DNA of 64,000 bases from Silene latifolia (GCF_048544455.1 NC_133534.1:36394217-36458216); one strand, 5' to 3'. Positions 35,308 to 48,396 are shown, counted from the first letter of the stretch. Program-made: numbers and translations. The notes: generated by a model from the letters alone, not told the origin.

Positions 35308-35783
35308 GGTGATTCTCTTTCCTTTATCTAATTCTTGTGAGTTTTAGCTATCCTTTCGAGTGTTCCTCTCCTTCTCTTAAATACTCTCCACGTTAGTAGT
35401 TCTTGCCTAGTTGTTTAAAAGTCATAGTTAGAGTTTGGTCATAGCTAGTGGAGTTATTATCCTTATTATAGAGTTTCGAACTAAAGACTTTTGGAAATGT
35501 TTTAATGTTTTCCACTGGTTTTAACGTCAATGAGTGGTAAAGCTCGTTATTGGAGACGTCCGATAATTGGTTTTCTCATTTGTTGGTGTAAAAATATATA
35601 TTTTTAAGTCTTTGATTTGGAATGTTGATGTTCTTGGACGGCCGACGAGGATTTTCCGTTTCATTGAAAAGACACTTATACTTCATACGTTCATATTTTG
35701 AAGATTTTATTTACTTGATTTTAAGGAGATATACCTACATATATACAATGTTCCTTCTTCTAAGTTTCGGGGACGAAACTTCT
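35308..35783. other. 3' untranslated spacer, copy 1
   Basis: Non-coding sequence between the chromodomain-like tail and the polypurine tract. The equivalent in copy 2 is 43561-44036. No additional ORF is seen. Confidence 0.7.
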
Positions 35784-35799
35784 TAAAAGGAGGGATGAT
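35784..35799 (+). other. Polypurine tract before LTR2
   Basis: TAAAAGGAGGGATGAT directly precedes TGTAACATCCCG, marking the inner edge of the middle LTR. Confidence 0.85.
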
Positions 35800-38700
35800 T
35801 GTAACATCCCGTAAATTTGAAGACCTTTATTATATTATAAAAGTAATATTTTAATCTATTTTAATTTTATATTAATTTATTTGAAATAAAATTTATTTGA
35901 TAAAATATAATCTTATTTTATTTTGAAGAAATGTAATTATTTTTGATAGTTTAGAAATGTTTAAAAGTGATTTAAACTATATTTAAACCTTTTCCCTTCA
36001 TAAAATAGATTTCGGATAAAAGTCGTAAAATTGGGATTTTCCCATTTTTTACGGTCGTTGGGTAAACGAGTTTGGATATTGGGCATATGAGTACTTAATA
36101 TTTTAGTAAAATCGTGTTTAAGAACTTTAATTTTCTCGGAAATCGCGTTCGACGAATATTTATAATTTCCGTCGAAACGAACCAAAACGTAAACAATTGA
36201 AACTCACCCATTCACCCTCCATCCTCCATGGGTCTCCTCTTCATCTTTAATTTCCTCAATTCTCATTCTATCACTCCCTTCTCTCAAACACCAAATTCCT
36301 CTCAAAACAACCTCCTTACAATCCCTAAATCCACCATAACTTCTTCATTTCTCCACCAAATCGCATAAAAATTATATATTCGGAATCCTCTCTTCAATCC
36401 TCATCTACTAGTAAGCTTTATTTTCATTTCCCCCAAATTTTGTTTATGACACTTTTTTTAGGGTTTCGAATTTAAGCTTAATAATTGTGTTTTTGTTGTT
36501 CTTATAGGTGAAGAATGTGAAGATGAGTTAAGAGACTCATATATCGTTGAAGATGAAGAGTAATTTTGGGGTTTAGAAGCTTTCTCAAGTTATTACTTGT
36601 CTCTTTGCTAGCTTAAGGTAACTATTCCGAGTTACTCGACGATTTAATGTCACATTAGTGTTGTTTATGATGTGTTGGAAGCTTATGTGATTGATAACAT
36701 GTTAACTTTAATTTTCACATGAATGGTTGTTGTTAAAGTTTGTTAAATATGTTGTTTTTCACATGTTTAAGTGTTGAAACGGAATGAATATTGTTGAATG
36801 TTGCTTGAATATGTAAACTATTGATTTCCTCCCAAGTATACATGTGGAATTCCTTGTTAATTACATGTACTTGTTCAATCGGATTCTAATGATAATATAA
36901 GATTGACTTGAGGATGAAGATTTAGTCCGTATGTGTCGTGGTAATCAGGCCTTTGCCGCAGGGTCCGGCCACCACCGCAGGCTCCGGCCGACACCGCAGG
37001 CTCCGACCACTATCGCAGGCTGCGATTTAGGTCTGACCAGTTTTAGTAAAATGGCCATAACTTCTTCGTTACTTGTTTGTTTGAGGCTTATGACCTACCG
37101 TTAGAACCGTAAGAGGATAAGCTATCATCTCTAATTGGTTTCACCTTATTTAGATATTTATAACTCAAGTTATGACCGTTTGAAGTTGACCCTTGTTATA
37201 GTCGAGTACTAAACTTGTTGTTATAGATTGGGTTTTGAGTGTCTTGTTGGGTATGCATCTTAACCTTGGTTCTAACACTTGTGTATGGTGTGTTGAGACT
37301 CTTTTATCATGGGAGTACTAATTTACCGTGATGTGGGCCAAAGTAGGCCAAGACTCTGAGCTGGGCCAATTTGACCAAATGAGTTTGGTCAAACTCGGTT
37401 TAAACCCGGCCTCGATTTGACCAATGACCCGTCGCGGGACTTGGGTCGAGGGTTTGTCTTTGAGGTGAGATTGGTTGATATTGAATGTTTCATATTGATG
37501 CCTTGATATTTATGATTCAACATGTTGGTAGCTTGATGTTTTAACCATATGAGCATGATTATTATTTCACATGTTGGTTGTTGGATGCTTTGGTTGCCTT
37601 ATGCTTGAGTCTTGTTTGCCTTTGGCCATTTTAGCTTATTCTCATGGATTATGATATTGATGGTTAGCTATAATTTGGTTATTGATGACATTGAGGATAT
37701 GGTTGGATTGTCTGCTGAATAGACATTTATATAGCCTTTCACATGATAGAATGTTAGCATTTATGTTTGAAAGTTGGACTCTTTGCCCCTCTTATGGTTA
37801 AGTGGGTGTCCTATTTGTCTTAAGTGTTGTAGGCTAAAGCATTCAGTTGGGACTAGGTCCTAGGTGAGTGACTTCGGTCGATGTCATAGATAGGCCCTTA
37901 TAGTCTTTGAGGAGTGTATGTTTGCGGCTTAATAGCCTTTGTGTCTTAGCTTGGTGGGCTTATATCCAAGTTAGGGCATGACCTCCTGACGTACTCTTAG
38001 AAGTATGTGGTCAGCTTAAGTACTAGCCAACCCTTTGGTGGACTCCTTAGGGGTACTTATGTGTGTGATCATGGGTCTTGGATGCGGTATTTTCCGCATG
38101 TCGCTAGGTCTGCGCAGGTTTAGGACTAGGGTGTTTACCTTACCTCGTGGTATAGACTCGAGTTACAAAGTGACTATTGTTAGTACTAGGAACTTATGCC
38201 TGTCTCTAGATATATTGTCCTTTCTTGTTTGATGATTCTATGAATCATAGAAGGTGAGATGCAAGCCGGCTATGGTTGATAGAGTTTGGATTCCTGGATG
38301 TTATGTGATTCATATGATAGTGTAGTATGAGTCGGTCTAGTATTCACATGCTAGGACTATGTGTTGTCGTATTGCTGTTCACATGATAAGCATGATTGTC
38401 TAGCATCTATATGCTAAGGCTATGTGTTATTCATATTCATATTCTTATGTTTACATGTTATATTAATTATGACATTTCGTGGTCGGGAGAACTCGGAGTT
38501 ACTCCCCACCTGACCGTGGCTTTCATATTTGTATAAAATGCGATTGTGGTAGGTGATGCATATATGGGGTACATGGACGAGCTAGCGAGCAAAGTAACCT
38601 TGGGACCTAGATTGGCTTTATTTTATTGTGACCCTTAAACACTTTTTATGTTATATACCCTTTTAGGGACATATGTCTCCCTTTTTCATATTTGGGTTGT

Positions 38701-38924
38701 ATAACTTTATTTCGTGACTTTAGCGATGTTTTATGTATGAGATTTATTTTAGACCTTGCATGTTTGACACCTTCCCATTTGGATATTTTTATAACAGGTT
38801 CAGGTTTCGTTTTCGGTTTTAAAAATTACAGGTTTTTACCCAAATGAACCTATTACAAACATATCCATGCAGTTTTTATCTACAATTATGTGTTTACTTT
38901 TCCGCAATGAATGAGGGTGTCACA
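35800..38924 (+). repeat. LTR2 (middle LTR) of the Tekay array
   Basis: 3125 bp, TG...CA. It lacks its own target duplication: the bases before it are the polypurine tract of copy 1 and the bases after it are a primer site. Its 5' half shares several variants with LTR3 against LTR1. It serves both as 3' LTR of copy 1 and 5' LTR of copy 2. Confidence 0.93.
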
Positions 38925-38926
38925 GT

Positions 38927-38938
38927 TGGTATCAGAGC
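38927..38938 (+). other. Primer binding site, second internal region
   Basis: TGGTATCAGAGC, identical to the first primer site, two bases after LTR2. Confidence 0.92.
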
Positions 38939-39100
38939 ATATTTGCTCCCGACGCACGTTTGTGCACCCCCAATATAAATAACTTGACCTTAAAATAATA
39001 AACTTGAGAGATGGGTAGGATGGGTAGACTTAGGACCTTATGTTGTAGTCTCTTTGTGATTGCTATTTATTAGGTGCTAATTAGTGTTCTCTTTTGCAAG

Positions 39101-42100
39101 ATGGCTCCTACAAGAAACGTTGATAATGCAATCTTACAAGCTCTTACTCAGATTCTCCAGAACCAGCAAGACATACAACAAAACCTACAAAACCAACCTC
39201 GTCCTTCTCCCCCTCCTCAGTTTCCAGAAGGTGAAAGACCCGGTTCTTACACTTGGGTGGCAAGTCAATTGACTCAAAACAAGACTCAAACTTATGGTGG
39301 TGAAGTAGACCCGGTGGCACTCACCGAATGGTTTCGTGAATTGGAGAAAAGCTTTGCCTTGTATGATGTTCGTGAAGAAGACAAGGTGAAATTGGCTTCT
39401 CACTTCCTTGTGAAAGAAGCTGATAGATGGTGGACCATGACTAGTCCTACTTCCACTCTTGAGCCTGGTTTTGGTTGGGATCGCTTTAAGGATCTAGTTG
39501 AGGCTAGGTTCTCTCCAAAAGAGATGAAACAACAAAGGCTTAAAGAGTTTATGAATTTGAAGCAAGGAAGTCTTTCTGTTCAAGCCTTTACCGACAAGTT
39601 CAATGAACTTGCTCACTATGCTTCTAGACTTGTCAAAAATGAAGAAGAAAAGGCTTTCTTTTACCTTGACAAGCTTACTCCAAAGCTTAAGAGCTTGATC
39701 CGTAGGGATTCTACTTCCTTTGTCTCAATCTATGATGATGCATTATGGGCCGAGAGCTCTATTCGGACTATTGATGAAGAGGCTCATGCTTCTCGTACTT
39801 CCCTTGGCAAGAGGCCACTCTACTCCACTTCTAGGCCTTATGTTGCTCCTTCTAGACCCTTTGTGCCTACTTCTCCCCCCTCTTATCCTAACAAGAAGAG
39901 GTTTGTTCCGAGTGGACAAGCAAATCAAGGTGCTCGTGTTCTATCTCCTAGCAACGACAAAAATCCTAAGGGTCGTATGTGCTATCATTGTAAGAAGCCT
40001 TTGCATCCCGGAATTCGTTGCTTTGATAAGCAAATTATGTGTTTCTCTTGCAACAAGCCTGGACACAAGGCTAATGAGTGTCCTGAGAAGAAGACTACTA
40101 CTACTCCTGCTGTTCTTGAGAGGCCGAGAGGTCGCATCTTTGTGATGAGCCGTGCTGAGGCTGAGGCACACCCAGACATAGTCACTGGTACGTTCTTAAT
40201 ATTTGATGTCCCTTGTTTGGTTTTATTTGATACCGGTGCTTCTTTGTCATTTATATCAATGAAATTCTCCGATAAATTACCTCTTGAACCTTCACTTGGA
40301 GATAGTACATCAATATCTTTACCCTCCGGCGACATCTTCTCTTGTTCTTATTTTTATTCGGATGTCCCTATATCTATAGCGGGATCTATTTTCCCGGCTA
40401 ATCTCCTTCGATTTCCACTTGAGGAGTTTGATTTTATTTTGGGCATGGATTGGTTATGTACCTATCATGCTCGATTTGAATGTCGAGATCAAAAGATTGT
40501 TCTTAAAAGCTCTTTGGGTACTCGCGTATCTTATCAAGGGGTTAGAAAGCAAACAGGTGTGAAGTTGATCTCAACTATGAAGATGGTGAATGCTTTGAAG
40601 AAGGGTCATCAAGCATTCCTATGTGTAGTGACTACTTCTAATTCTCCTTCTCTTCCTCCATTGAAGGATGTCCCCGTTGTTTGTGAATTTCCGGATGTAT
40701 TTCCCGATGAATTACCCGGGATTCCTCCTGAAAAAGATGTTGAATTTTCTATTGACCTAGTTCCCGGAACCGGTCCTATTGCTAAAGCTCCTTATCGTAT
40801 GGCACCTTCTGAATTGAAGGAGTTGAGAGTTCAACTTGATGACTTGATTGAGAAAGGCTTTATTAGGCCTAGTGCTTCTCCTTGGGGTTCCCCCGTCCTC
40901 TTTGTAAAGAAAAAGGATGGATCTATGCGACTTTGCATTGATTATCGTGAACTCAATCGTGTGACAATCAAGAACAAGTATCCGCTTCCACGGATTGATG
41001 ATCTCTTTGACCAATTGCGTGGTGCTTCTACTTTTTCCAAGATTGACCTCCGATCGGGTTATCATCAAATTCCGGTTCGTGAGTCCGATATTCCTAAGAT
41101 TGCTTTCAGCACGAGATTTGGTCATTTCGAATTTAAAGTGATGCCTTTCGGATTGACTAATGCTCCTGCTATCTTCATGGATCAAATGAATCGTACCTTT
41201 AGTGAGTACCTCGATAAGTGTGTGGTGGTGTTCATTGATGATATCTTGATTTTCTCAAAGAATGATGAGGAACATGCCCTACACCTCCGTATCATCTTAG
41301 ACATTCTACATCGTCAAAAGTGGTATGCTAAGTTCTCGAAATGTGAATTTTGGTTGCATCAAGTGACTTTTCTTGGACATGTCATATCCAAAGATGGTGT
41401 TATGGTAGATCCTTCTAAGATTGAGGCCGTTGTTGATTGGAAGAGTCCGAAAAAATGTGATCGAGATTCAAGCTTTTCGGTTTTGCGGGTTATTACCGTC
41501 GTTTCGTGAAAGATTTCTCTAAGTTAGCTAGACCGATGACTCAATTGTTGAAGAAGGAGTCTAAGTATGTGTGGACCGATGAGTGTGAGAATGCCTTCTT
41601 AGAGTTGAAGACTAGGTTGACTACCGCTCCGGTGTTGACCTTACCTGAGGATGGTGTGGACTACGATGTTTATTGTGATGCTTCAAAGCATGGCCTAGGT
41701 TGTGTCTTGATGCAAAACCGAAGGGTTATTGCTTATGCTTCTCGAGTGAGAGTTCACGAGGTGAACTATCCGACTCATGATCTTGAATTAGCTGCCGTGG
41801 TACATGCCTTGAAGACATGAAGGCATTACCTTATTGGAGTTCATTGCCGCATTTATACCGATCATAAGAGTTTGAGGTGTATCTTTACCCAGAAAGAATT
41901 GAATATGAGGCAAAGAAGATGGCTAGAGTTGGTGAATGATTATGATGCCGAGTTGATTTATCATGAAAGGAAAGCAAATGTGGTGGCCGATGCTTTGAGT
42001 AGGAAGACTAGTCACTCTTTGAGCACTATCCGTGTGTTACCTGATGAACTTACCACGGAATTTCAAAAGTTAGGGATAAGCCTTGTTGAGAAGGGCTTTG

Positions 42101-43560
42101 ACTATCTTAGTGCCTTGAGTGTAGAACCCGACTTTTACCGTGAGATCCGTACTTGCCTACCTGAGGATGCTACTTTCAGGTCCATTCAAGCAAAAATCCA
42201 ATTTGGGCAAGCTAAGGATTGTGTGGTGGATAGTGATGGATACCTTCGTTACCAAGGTAGGATGTATGTTCCGAGAGTAGCTGAGTTGAGGAAGAAGATC
42301 CTTGATGAAGCTCACCTTTCTCCTTACTCTATTCATCCTGGTGGTGACAAGATGTATAAAGACTTGAGATTACAGTTCTGGTGGCCTAGGATGAAGATTG
42401 ATGTCCTAGAGTATGTTAGCAAGTGTCTTACCTGTCAGAAAGTGAAGATCGAGCATCAGAAACCCGAAAGTTTGCTACAACCTTTGGATGTTCCCCTTTG
42501 GAAGTGGGAGTCCATTTCCACGGACTTTGTGATGGCTTTACCTAAGACTGCTAGCGGAAAAGATGCTGTTTGGGTAGTTGTAGATCGATTGACCAAGTGT
42601 GCTAGATTTATACCTATCAAGGAGACATGGAACTTAGATGTCCTAGCTGGTGCCTACGTGAAGGAGATAGTACGCTACCATGGAGTGCCTAAGGATATAG
42701 TTTCAGATCGTGACCCGAGATTCTCGTTCCGTTTCGGACTCGCTTTGCAAGAAGCCATGGGTAGTAAGCTACTGATGAGTACCGCTTTTCATGCCGCTAC
42801 AGATGGACAGACTGAGAGGACTATCCAGACTTTAGAGGACCTCCTCCGTGCTTGTGCTTTAGACTTCCACACTTCTTGGGAGAAGTTCTTACCTCTTGTT
42901 GAATTCTCCTACAACAATAGCTATCATACTTCTATCAAGATGTCACCTTATGAAGCTTTGTACGGTAGGAAGTGCCGTAGTCCTGTTTGTTGGGATCAAG
43001 TCCAAGATGCTCATGTGTTGGGACCCGATTTGGGATCTGAGACCATCAATCGGGTTCAGATCATTCGAGAGCGTATGAAAACCGCTCAAGACCGACAGAA
43101 ATCTTATGCCGATGTCCGTCGTCGACCACTTGCCTTTGAGATTGATGATCGAGTATTCCTTAAGGTGTCACCTATGAAAGAGGTGAAACGGTTTGGCGTG
43201 AAAGGAAAGCTGAGTCCCAAATACATTGGACCTTTCCGTGTGCTTGAGAAGATTGGTCCCGTTGCTTACCGTTTGGAGTTGCCCCCGAATTTGAGCAAGG
43301 TTCATAATGTCTTCCATGTATCTCAGTTGAGGAAGTACATTAGTGATCCGAGCCATGTTATTCAAGAAGAAATCCCAGATTTGGAACCCAACTTGGCTTT
43401 GGAAGAAAGGCCGATCTGAATCCTCGAAAGGGCAAACAAGCAACTTAGAAACAAAGTGGTGCCCCTAGTTCGTATCCTTTGGCGTTGTGGAAATGTCGAA
43501 GAAGAAACTTGGGAGCCTGAATCCTCTATGTTAGCTAAATATCCCGAACTTTTCTCGTGA
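39101..43560 (+). pseudogene. Tekay gag-pol, copy 2, less damaged
   Basis: ATG 39101 opens a frame that runs unbroken through gag, both zinc knuckles, protease ([12 protein letters not shown]) and reverse transcriptase ([21 protein letters not shown]) to about 41455. There an extra base in a run of A and nearby indels shift the frame. RNase H, integrase and the chromodomain-like tail follow in the second frame, with stops at TGA 41818 and TGA 43417; the normal end is TGA 43558. The two internal stops are shared with copy 1, so they predate the duplication. The integrase stretch after SDRDPRF reads [12 protein letters not shown] here and [12 protein letters not shown] in copy 1, so both may have drifted. 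One codon is missing relative to copy 1 near 41745. Confidence 0.92.
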
Positions 43561-44036
43561 GGTGATTCTCTTTCCTTTATCTAATTCTTGTGAGTTTTAG
43601 CTATCCTTTCGAGTGTTCCTCTCCTTCTCTTAAATACTCTCCACGTTAGTAGTCCTTGCCTAGTTGTTTAAAAGTCGTAGTTAGAGTTTGGTCATAGCTA
43701 GTGGAGTTATTATCCTTATTATAGAGTTTCGAACTAAAGACTTTTGGAAATGTTTTAATGTTTTCCACTGGTTTTAACGTCAATGAGTGGTAAAGCTCGT
43801 TATTGGAGACGTCCGATAATTGGTTTTCTCATTTGTTGGTGTAAAAATATATATTTTTATGTCTTTGATTTGGAATGTTGATGTTCTTGGACGGCCGACG
43901 AGGATTTTCCGTTTCATTGAAAAGACACTTATACTTCATACGTTCATATTTTGAAGATTTTATTTACTTGATTTTAAGGAGATAGACCTACATATATACA
44001 ATGTTCCTTCTTCTAAGTTTCGGGGACGAAACTTCT
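43561..44036. other. 3' untranslated spacer, copy 2
   Basis: Close match to 35308-35783, with scattered substitutions. No gene. Confidence 0.7.
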
Positions 44037-44052
44037 TAAAAGGAGGGATGAT
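44037..44052 (+). other. Polypurine tract before LTR3
   Basis: AAAAGGAGGGATGAT directly before TGTAACATCCCG, as at the LTR2 edge. Confidence 0.85.
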
Positions 44053-45973
44053 TGTAACATCCCGTAAATTTGAAGACCTTTATTATATTATAAAAGTAAT
44101 ATTTTAATCTATTTTAATTTTATATTAATTTATTTGAAATAAAATTTATTTGATAAAATATAATCTTATTTTATTTTGAAGAAATGTAATTATTTTTGAT
44201 AGTTTAGAAATGTTTAAAAGTGATTTAAACTATATTTAAACCTTTTCCCTTGATAAAATAGATTTCGGATAAAAGTCGTAAAATTGGGATTTTCCCATTT
44301 CTTACGGTCGTTGGGTAAACGAGTTTGGATATTGGGCATATGAGTACTTAATATTTTAGTAAAATCGTGTTTAAGAACTTTAATTTTCTCGGAAATCGCG
44401 TTCGACGAATATTTATAATTTCCGTCGAAACGAACCAAAACGTAAACAATTGAAACTCACCCATTCACCCTCCATCCTCCATGGGTCTCCTCTTCATCTT
44501 TAATTTCCTCAATTCTCATTCTATCACTCCCTTCTCTCAAACACCAAATTCCTCTCAAAACAACCTCCTTACAATCCCTAAATCCACCATAACTTCTTCA
44601 TTTCTCCACCAAATCGCATAAAAATTATATATTCGGAATCCTCTCTTCAATCCTCATCTACTAGTAAGCTTTATTTTCATTTCCCCCAAATTTTGTTTAA
44701 GACACTTTTTTTAGGGTTTCGAATTTAAGCTTAATAATTGTGTTTTTGTTGTTCTTATAGGTGAAGAATGTGAAGATGAGTTAAGAGACTCATATATCGT
44801 TGAAGATGAAGAGTAATTTTGGGGTTTAGAAGCTTTCTCAAGTTATTACTTGTCTCTTTGCTAGCTTAAGGTAACTATTCCGAGTTACTCGACGATTTAA
44901 TGTCACATTAGTGTTGTTTATGATGTGTTGGAAGCTTATGTGATTGATAACATGTTAACTTTAATTTTCACATGAATGGTTGTTGTTAAAGTTTGTTAAA
45001 TATGTTGTTTTTCACATGTTTAAGTGTTGAAACGGAATGAATATTGTTGAATGTTGCTTGAATATGTAAACTATTGATTTCCTCCCAAGTATACATGTGG
45101 AATTCCTTGTTAATTACATGTACTTGTTCAATCGGATTCTAATGATAATATAAGATTGACTTGAGGATGAAGATTTAGTCCGTATGTGTCGTGGTAATCA
45201 GGCCTTTGCCGCAGGTCCGCCACCACCGCAGCTCCGGCCACTATCGCAGTCGCGGTTTAGGTCTGACCAGTTTTCGTAAAATGGCCATAACTTCTTCGTT
45301 ACTTGTTTGTTTGAGGCTTGTGACCTACCGTTAGAACCGTAAGAGGATAAGATATCATCTCCAATTGGTTTCACCTTATTTAGATATTTAGAACTCAAGT
45401 TATGACCGTTTGAAGTTGACCCTTGTTATAGTCGAGTACTAAACTTGTTGTTATAGATTGGGTTTTGAGTGTCTTGTTGGGTATGCATCTTAACCTTGGT
45501 TCTAACACTTGTGTATGGTGTGTTGAGACTCTTTTATCATGGGAGTACTAATTTATCGTGATGTGGGCCAAAGTAGGCCAAGACTCTGAGCTGGGCCAAT
45601 TTGACCAAATGAGTTTGGTCAAACTCGGTTTAAACCGGTCAGCCTCGATTTGACCAATGACCCGTCGCGGGACTTGGGTCGAGGGTTTGTCTTTGAGGTG
45701 AGATTGGTTGATATTGAATGTTTCATATTGATACCTTGATATTTATGATTCAACATGTTGGTAGCTTGATGTTTTAACCATATGAGCATGATTATTATTT
45801 CACATGTTGGTTGTTGGATGCTTTGGTTGCCTTATGCTTGAGTCTTGTTTGCCTTTGGCCATTTTAGCTTATTCTCATGGATTATGATATTGATGGTTAG
45901 CTATAATTTGGTTATTGATGACATTGAGGATATGGTTGGATTGTCTGCTGAATAGACATTTATATAGCCTTTC

Positions 45974-48396
45974 TTTTTTTTTTTGGTGAAATGTAAGTTT
46001 CCATTAAGCACAAACAAAGGTTTTACAACCTATCAATTTTACAAACTAACAATTTCAAATAGGGACAACCCCCTATTTACATAAGTCAATGCTCTCTAAC
46101 CATGATCTAGTACAAAGATCTAACTGACTACTGAGCACATTAATCCTCAATTTTGCACTACACTTTGCCTGATGGAGAACAAAAGCCGGTCTGGGTAAAT
46201 GTAACTCCACCCGAGCCCTATTCCTCATCATCCAGATATGATAATAACAGGCCATGAAAGCACACAACACAATCCCTTTTCTAGCTTTGTCCCATTTCTG
46301 ATTCCATACCCACTGCAAAATATTCACAGATGGGATATGAATCTTACACAACATAGCCATCCCCTGCAAAATACTCCTACTATAGACACATTGCTCAAAC
46401 AGATGCACATGTGTCTCAGTAGTACCACCACACAGCAGGCAAAGATCATCAGGACTAATACCAAGCTGAAATAGCTTACTTTTAACCTGCATAGCATTCC
46501 TGACCATCATCCAACAAATAAACCTATGTTTTGGCACACACCACCAGTTCCAGATAGCCTTATGCCAACCCACAGGCTGAAACTTCACACGTAACAGTTC
46601 ATAACCACTCTTCAAAGTGTACCCCTTTGCATCCAACACCCACTGCCCCTGAACATAGCCCTGGCTCAACTTGTCTCTGACCCTACAAACAGATTTCCAC
46701 CCCCAGCTCAGATCACCACTGGGTTGATAATCAGGCCAAGCTTGTCCCTTTAAATAAATCTGGCTAACCCATTTAACCCACAACTTATCTGGATTAAAAT
46801 AGATCCACCACACAAGTTTACCAATAGCAGCAGTATTCCACACAAAACTATCTCTAATGCCTAGCCCACCTTCATGCTTTGGTGAACAGATTTTCTCCCA
46901 ACTGACAGGAGGGACTCTGATATGATCAATGGTCCCATCCCAGAGAAAGTTTTTGCAGATAGAATTCAGTCTACACAATACTCCTTTGGGAACGATAAAG
47001 ATATTCATCCAATAAGAATACAAAGAAGTGAGGACAGAGTTTATCAAAACCAATCTACCAGAATAAGAGAGGTGTCTAGTGCCAAAGCTAGTAATCCTAG
47101 CAGTGAGCTTTTCAATCAACACTTGACATTGACCTCTGGTCATTCTACCAGCAGTAATAGGAATTCCCAAATACTTAAAAGGCAAACTTCCTTCTTGGAA
47201 CCCTGCTATCTGCAAAATATCAGCTTTTACCCCCCCAGGCACACCATTGAAAAAAGCATTAGTTTTGGATGGACTCATCTGCAACCCAGATGCCCTGGAG
47301 AAAGTGACAAAAGCTCTCAAAAGAACCATAATAGAGGCAGTATCACCCTTACTGAATAAGAGGAGATCATCAGCAAACATTAAACGAGAGAGCTTAAGCT
47401 TACTGCAAAGGGGATGATACTTGAAACCCATATTCTCAGTGACATAAGAAAGAACTCTACTCAGATATTCCATAGAGATTGTAAAAAGGAGAGGGGACAA
47501 GGGGTCACCTTGCCTGAGCCCCTTCTGACCCTTGAAAAACCCAAAGGAATTGCCATTAAGCACCAAGGAATAACTAGCAGTCCTAACACACTCCATAACC
47601 AAGACAACAAAAGGCTCAGGGAAATCCAAGGCAGCCAACATCCCTTCTAAGAAATCCCAATTGACTGAATCATAAGCTTTCTTCAAGTCAACCTTCATGA
47701 GAAACCTAGGAGAGACAGACTTCCTATTATATAACCTCACAATATCCTGACAGATAAGAATATTTTCTACAATACTCCTACCTTTGATGAACCCCCCTTG
47801 GTTATCACTAATAATATCAGGCAACACCTCAGCAAGTCTATTACAGAGCAGTTTAGAAATGCACTTATAAACCACATTGCAACAAGAAATAGGCCTAAAC
47901 TGAGTCACATTTTGAGGCATTGCACACTTAGGAATGAGGGTGATGAGGGTATGATTGAGTTGCTTAAGCATCTTACCAGAGTGGAAGAAATCTTGAATAG
48001 CCTTACACACAGACCCCCCCACAACATCCCAAGCATCTTTAAAGAAGGCACTTGAATACCCATCAGGGCCAGCAGCTTTATGCCCAGGAATAGAAAACAT
48101 GGCCTTCTTAATTTCATCATCAGAAACTGGAAACATAAGAACCACCCTATGAGCAGAAGAGCACACCTTCCCCATTCTGACAACCTGATCACTTAGCTTT
48201 AACACATCCTCAGAGGTCCCTAGAAGCTTAACATAAAAATCCATGAAAGCTTCCTGAATCTTTGGAGGCTCCTCACACACATGCCCATAGGAATCCTCAA
48301 TTTTTATAACTTTGTTTTGAACTTGCCTGCCTTTAATGATGCCATGGAAATACCTAGTATTGTCATCTCCTTTGTCAACCCAGGTGGCTTTAGATT
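45974..48396 (-). mobile_element. 5'-truncated LINE (L1 type) inserted in LTR3
   Basis: Flanked by exact 15-bp duplications TTTATATAGCCTTTC at 45959-45973 and 48397-48411. LTR2 shows the uninterrupted site near 37727-37741. The plus-strand left end starts with a run of T, which is the poly-A tail of a minus-strand LINE. The 5' end is cut within the reverse transcriptase ORF, so endonuclease and ORF1 are absent. This is typical of target-primed insertion with incomplete reverse transcription. Confidence 0.94.
46073..48394 (-). CDS. LINE reverse transcriptase, N-terminally truncated, frame intact
   Basis: The frame is open from the truncation point (KSKATWVDKGDDNTRYFHG) to the stop at 46073, about 773 codons. 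Reverse transcriptase motifs are all present: PISCCNVVYKCISK, the first catalytic region FLMKVDLKKAYDSV, GLRQGDPLSPLLF and the catalytic FADDLLLF. The C-terminal zinc-binding reverse transcriptase domain (zf-RVT) follows, with CLLCGGTTETHVHLFEQC. No stop or frameshift is seen, which together with perfect target duplications indicates a recent insertion. Without its 5' half (endonuclease, ORF1, promoter) it cannot be autonomous. The first internal ATG is at 48280, but the true start lies in the lost part. Confidence 0.93.
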   Translation of the reverse strand, partial: SKATWVDKGDDNTRYFHGIIKGRQVQNKVIKIEDSYGHVCEEPPKIQEAFMDFYVKLLGTSEDVLKLSDQVVRMGKVCSSAHRVVLMFPVSDDEIKKAMFSIPGHKAAGPDGYSSAFFKDAWDVVGGSVCKAIQDFFHSGKMLKQLNHTLITLIPKCAMPQNVTQFRPISCCNVVYKCISKLLCNRLAEVLPDIISDNQGGFIKGRSIVENILICQDIVRLYNRKSVSPRFLMKVDLKKAYDSVNWDFLEGMLAALDFPEPFVVLVMECVRTASYSLVLNGNSFGFFKGQKGLRQGDPLSPLLFTISMEYLSRVLSYVTENMGFKYHPLCSKLKLSRLMFADDLLLFSKGDTASIMVLLRAFVTFSRASGLQMSPSKTNAFFNGVPGGVKADILQIAGFQEGSLPFKYLGIPITAGRMTRGQCQVLIEKLTARITSFGTRHLSYSGRLVLINSVLTSLYSYWMNIFIVPKGVLCRLNSICKNFLWDGTIDHIRVPPVSWEKICSPKHEGGLGIRDSFVWNTAAIGKLVWWIYFNPDKLWVKWVSQIYLKGQAWPDYQPSGDLSWGWKSVCRVRDKLSQGYVQGQWVLDAKGYTLKSGYELLRVKFQPVGWHKAIWNWWCVPKHRFICWMMVRNAMQVKSKLFQLGISPDDLCLLCGGTTETHVHLFEQCVYSRSILQGMAMLCKIHIPSVNILQWVWNQKWDKARKGIVLCAFMACYYHIWMMRNRARVELHLPRPAFVLHQAKCSAKLRINVLSSQLDLCTRSWLESIDLCK

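Noticed and set aside
46238-48055. Several plus-strand frames inside the LINE
   Set aside because: They are shadows of the reverse transcriptase frame on the minus strand.
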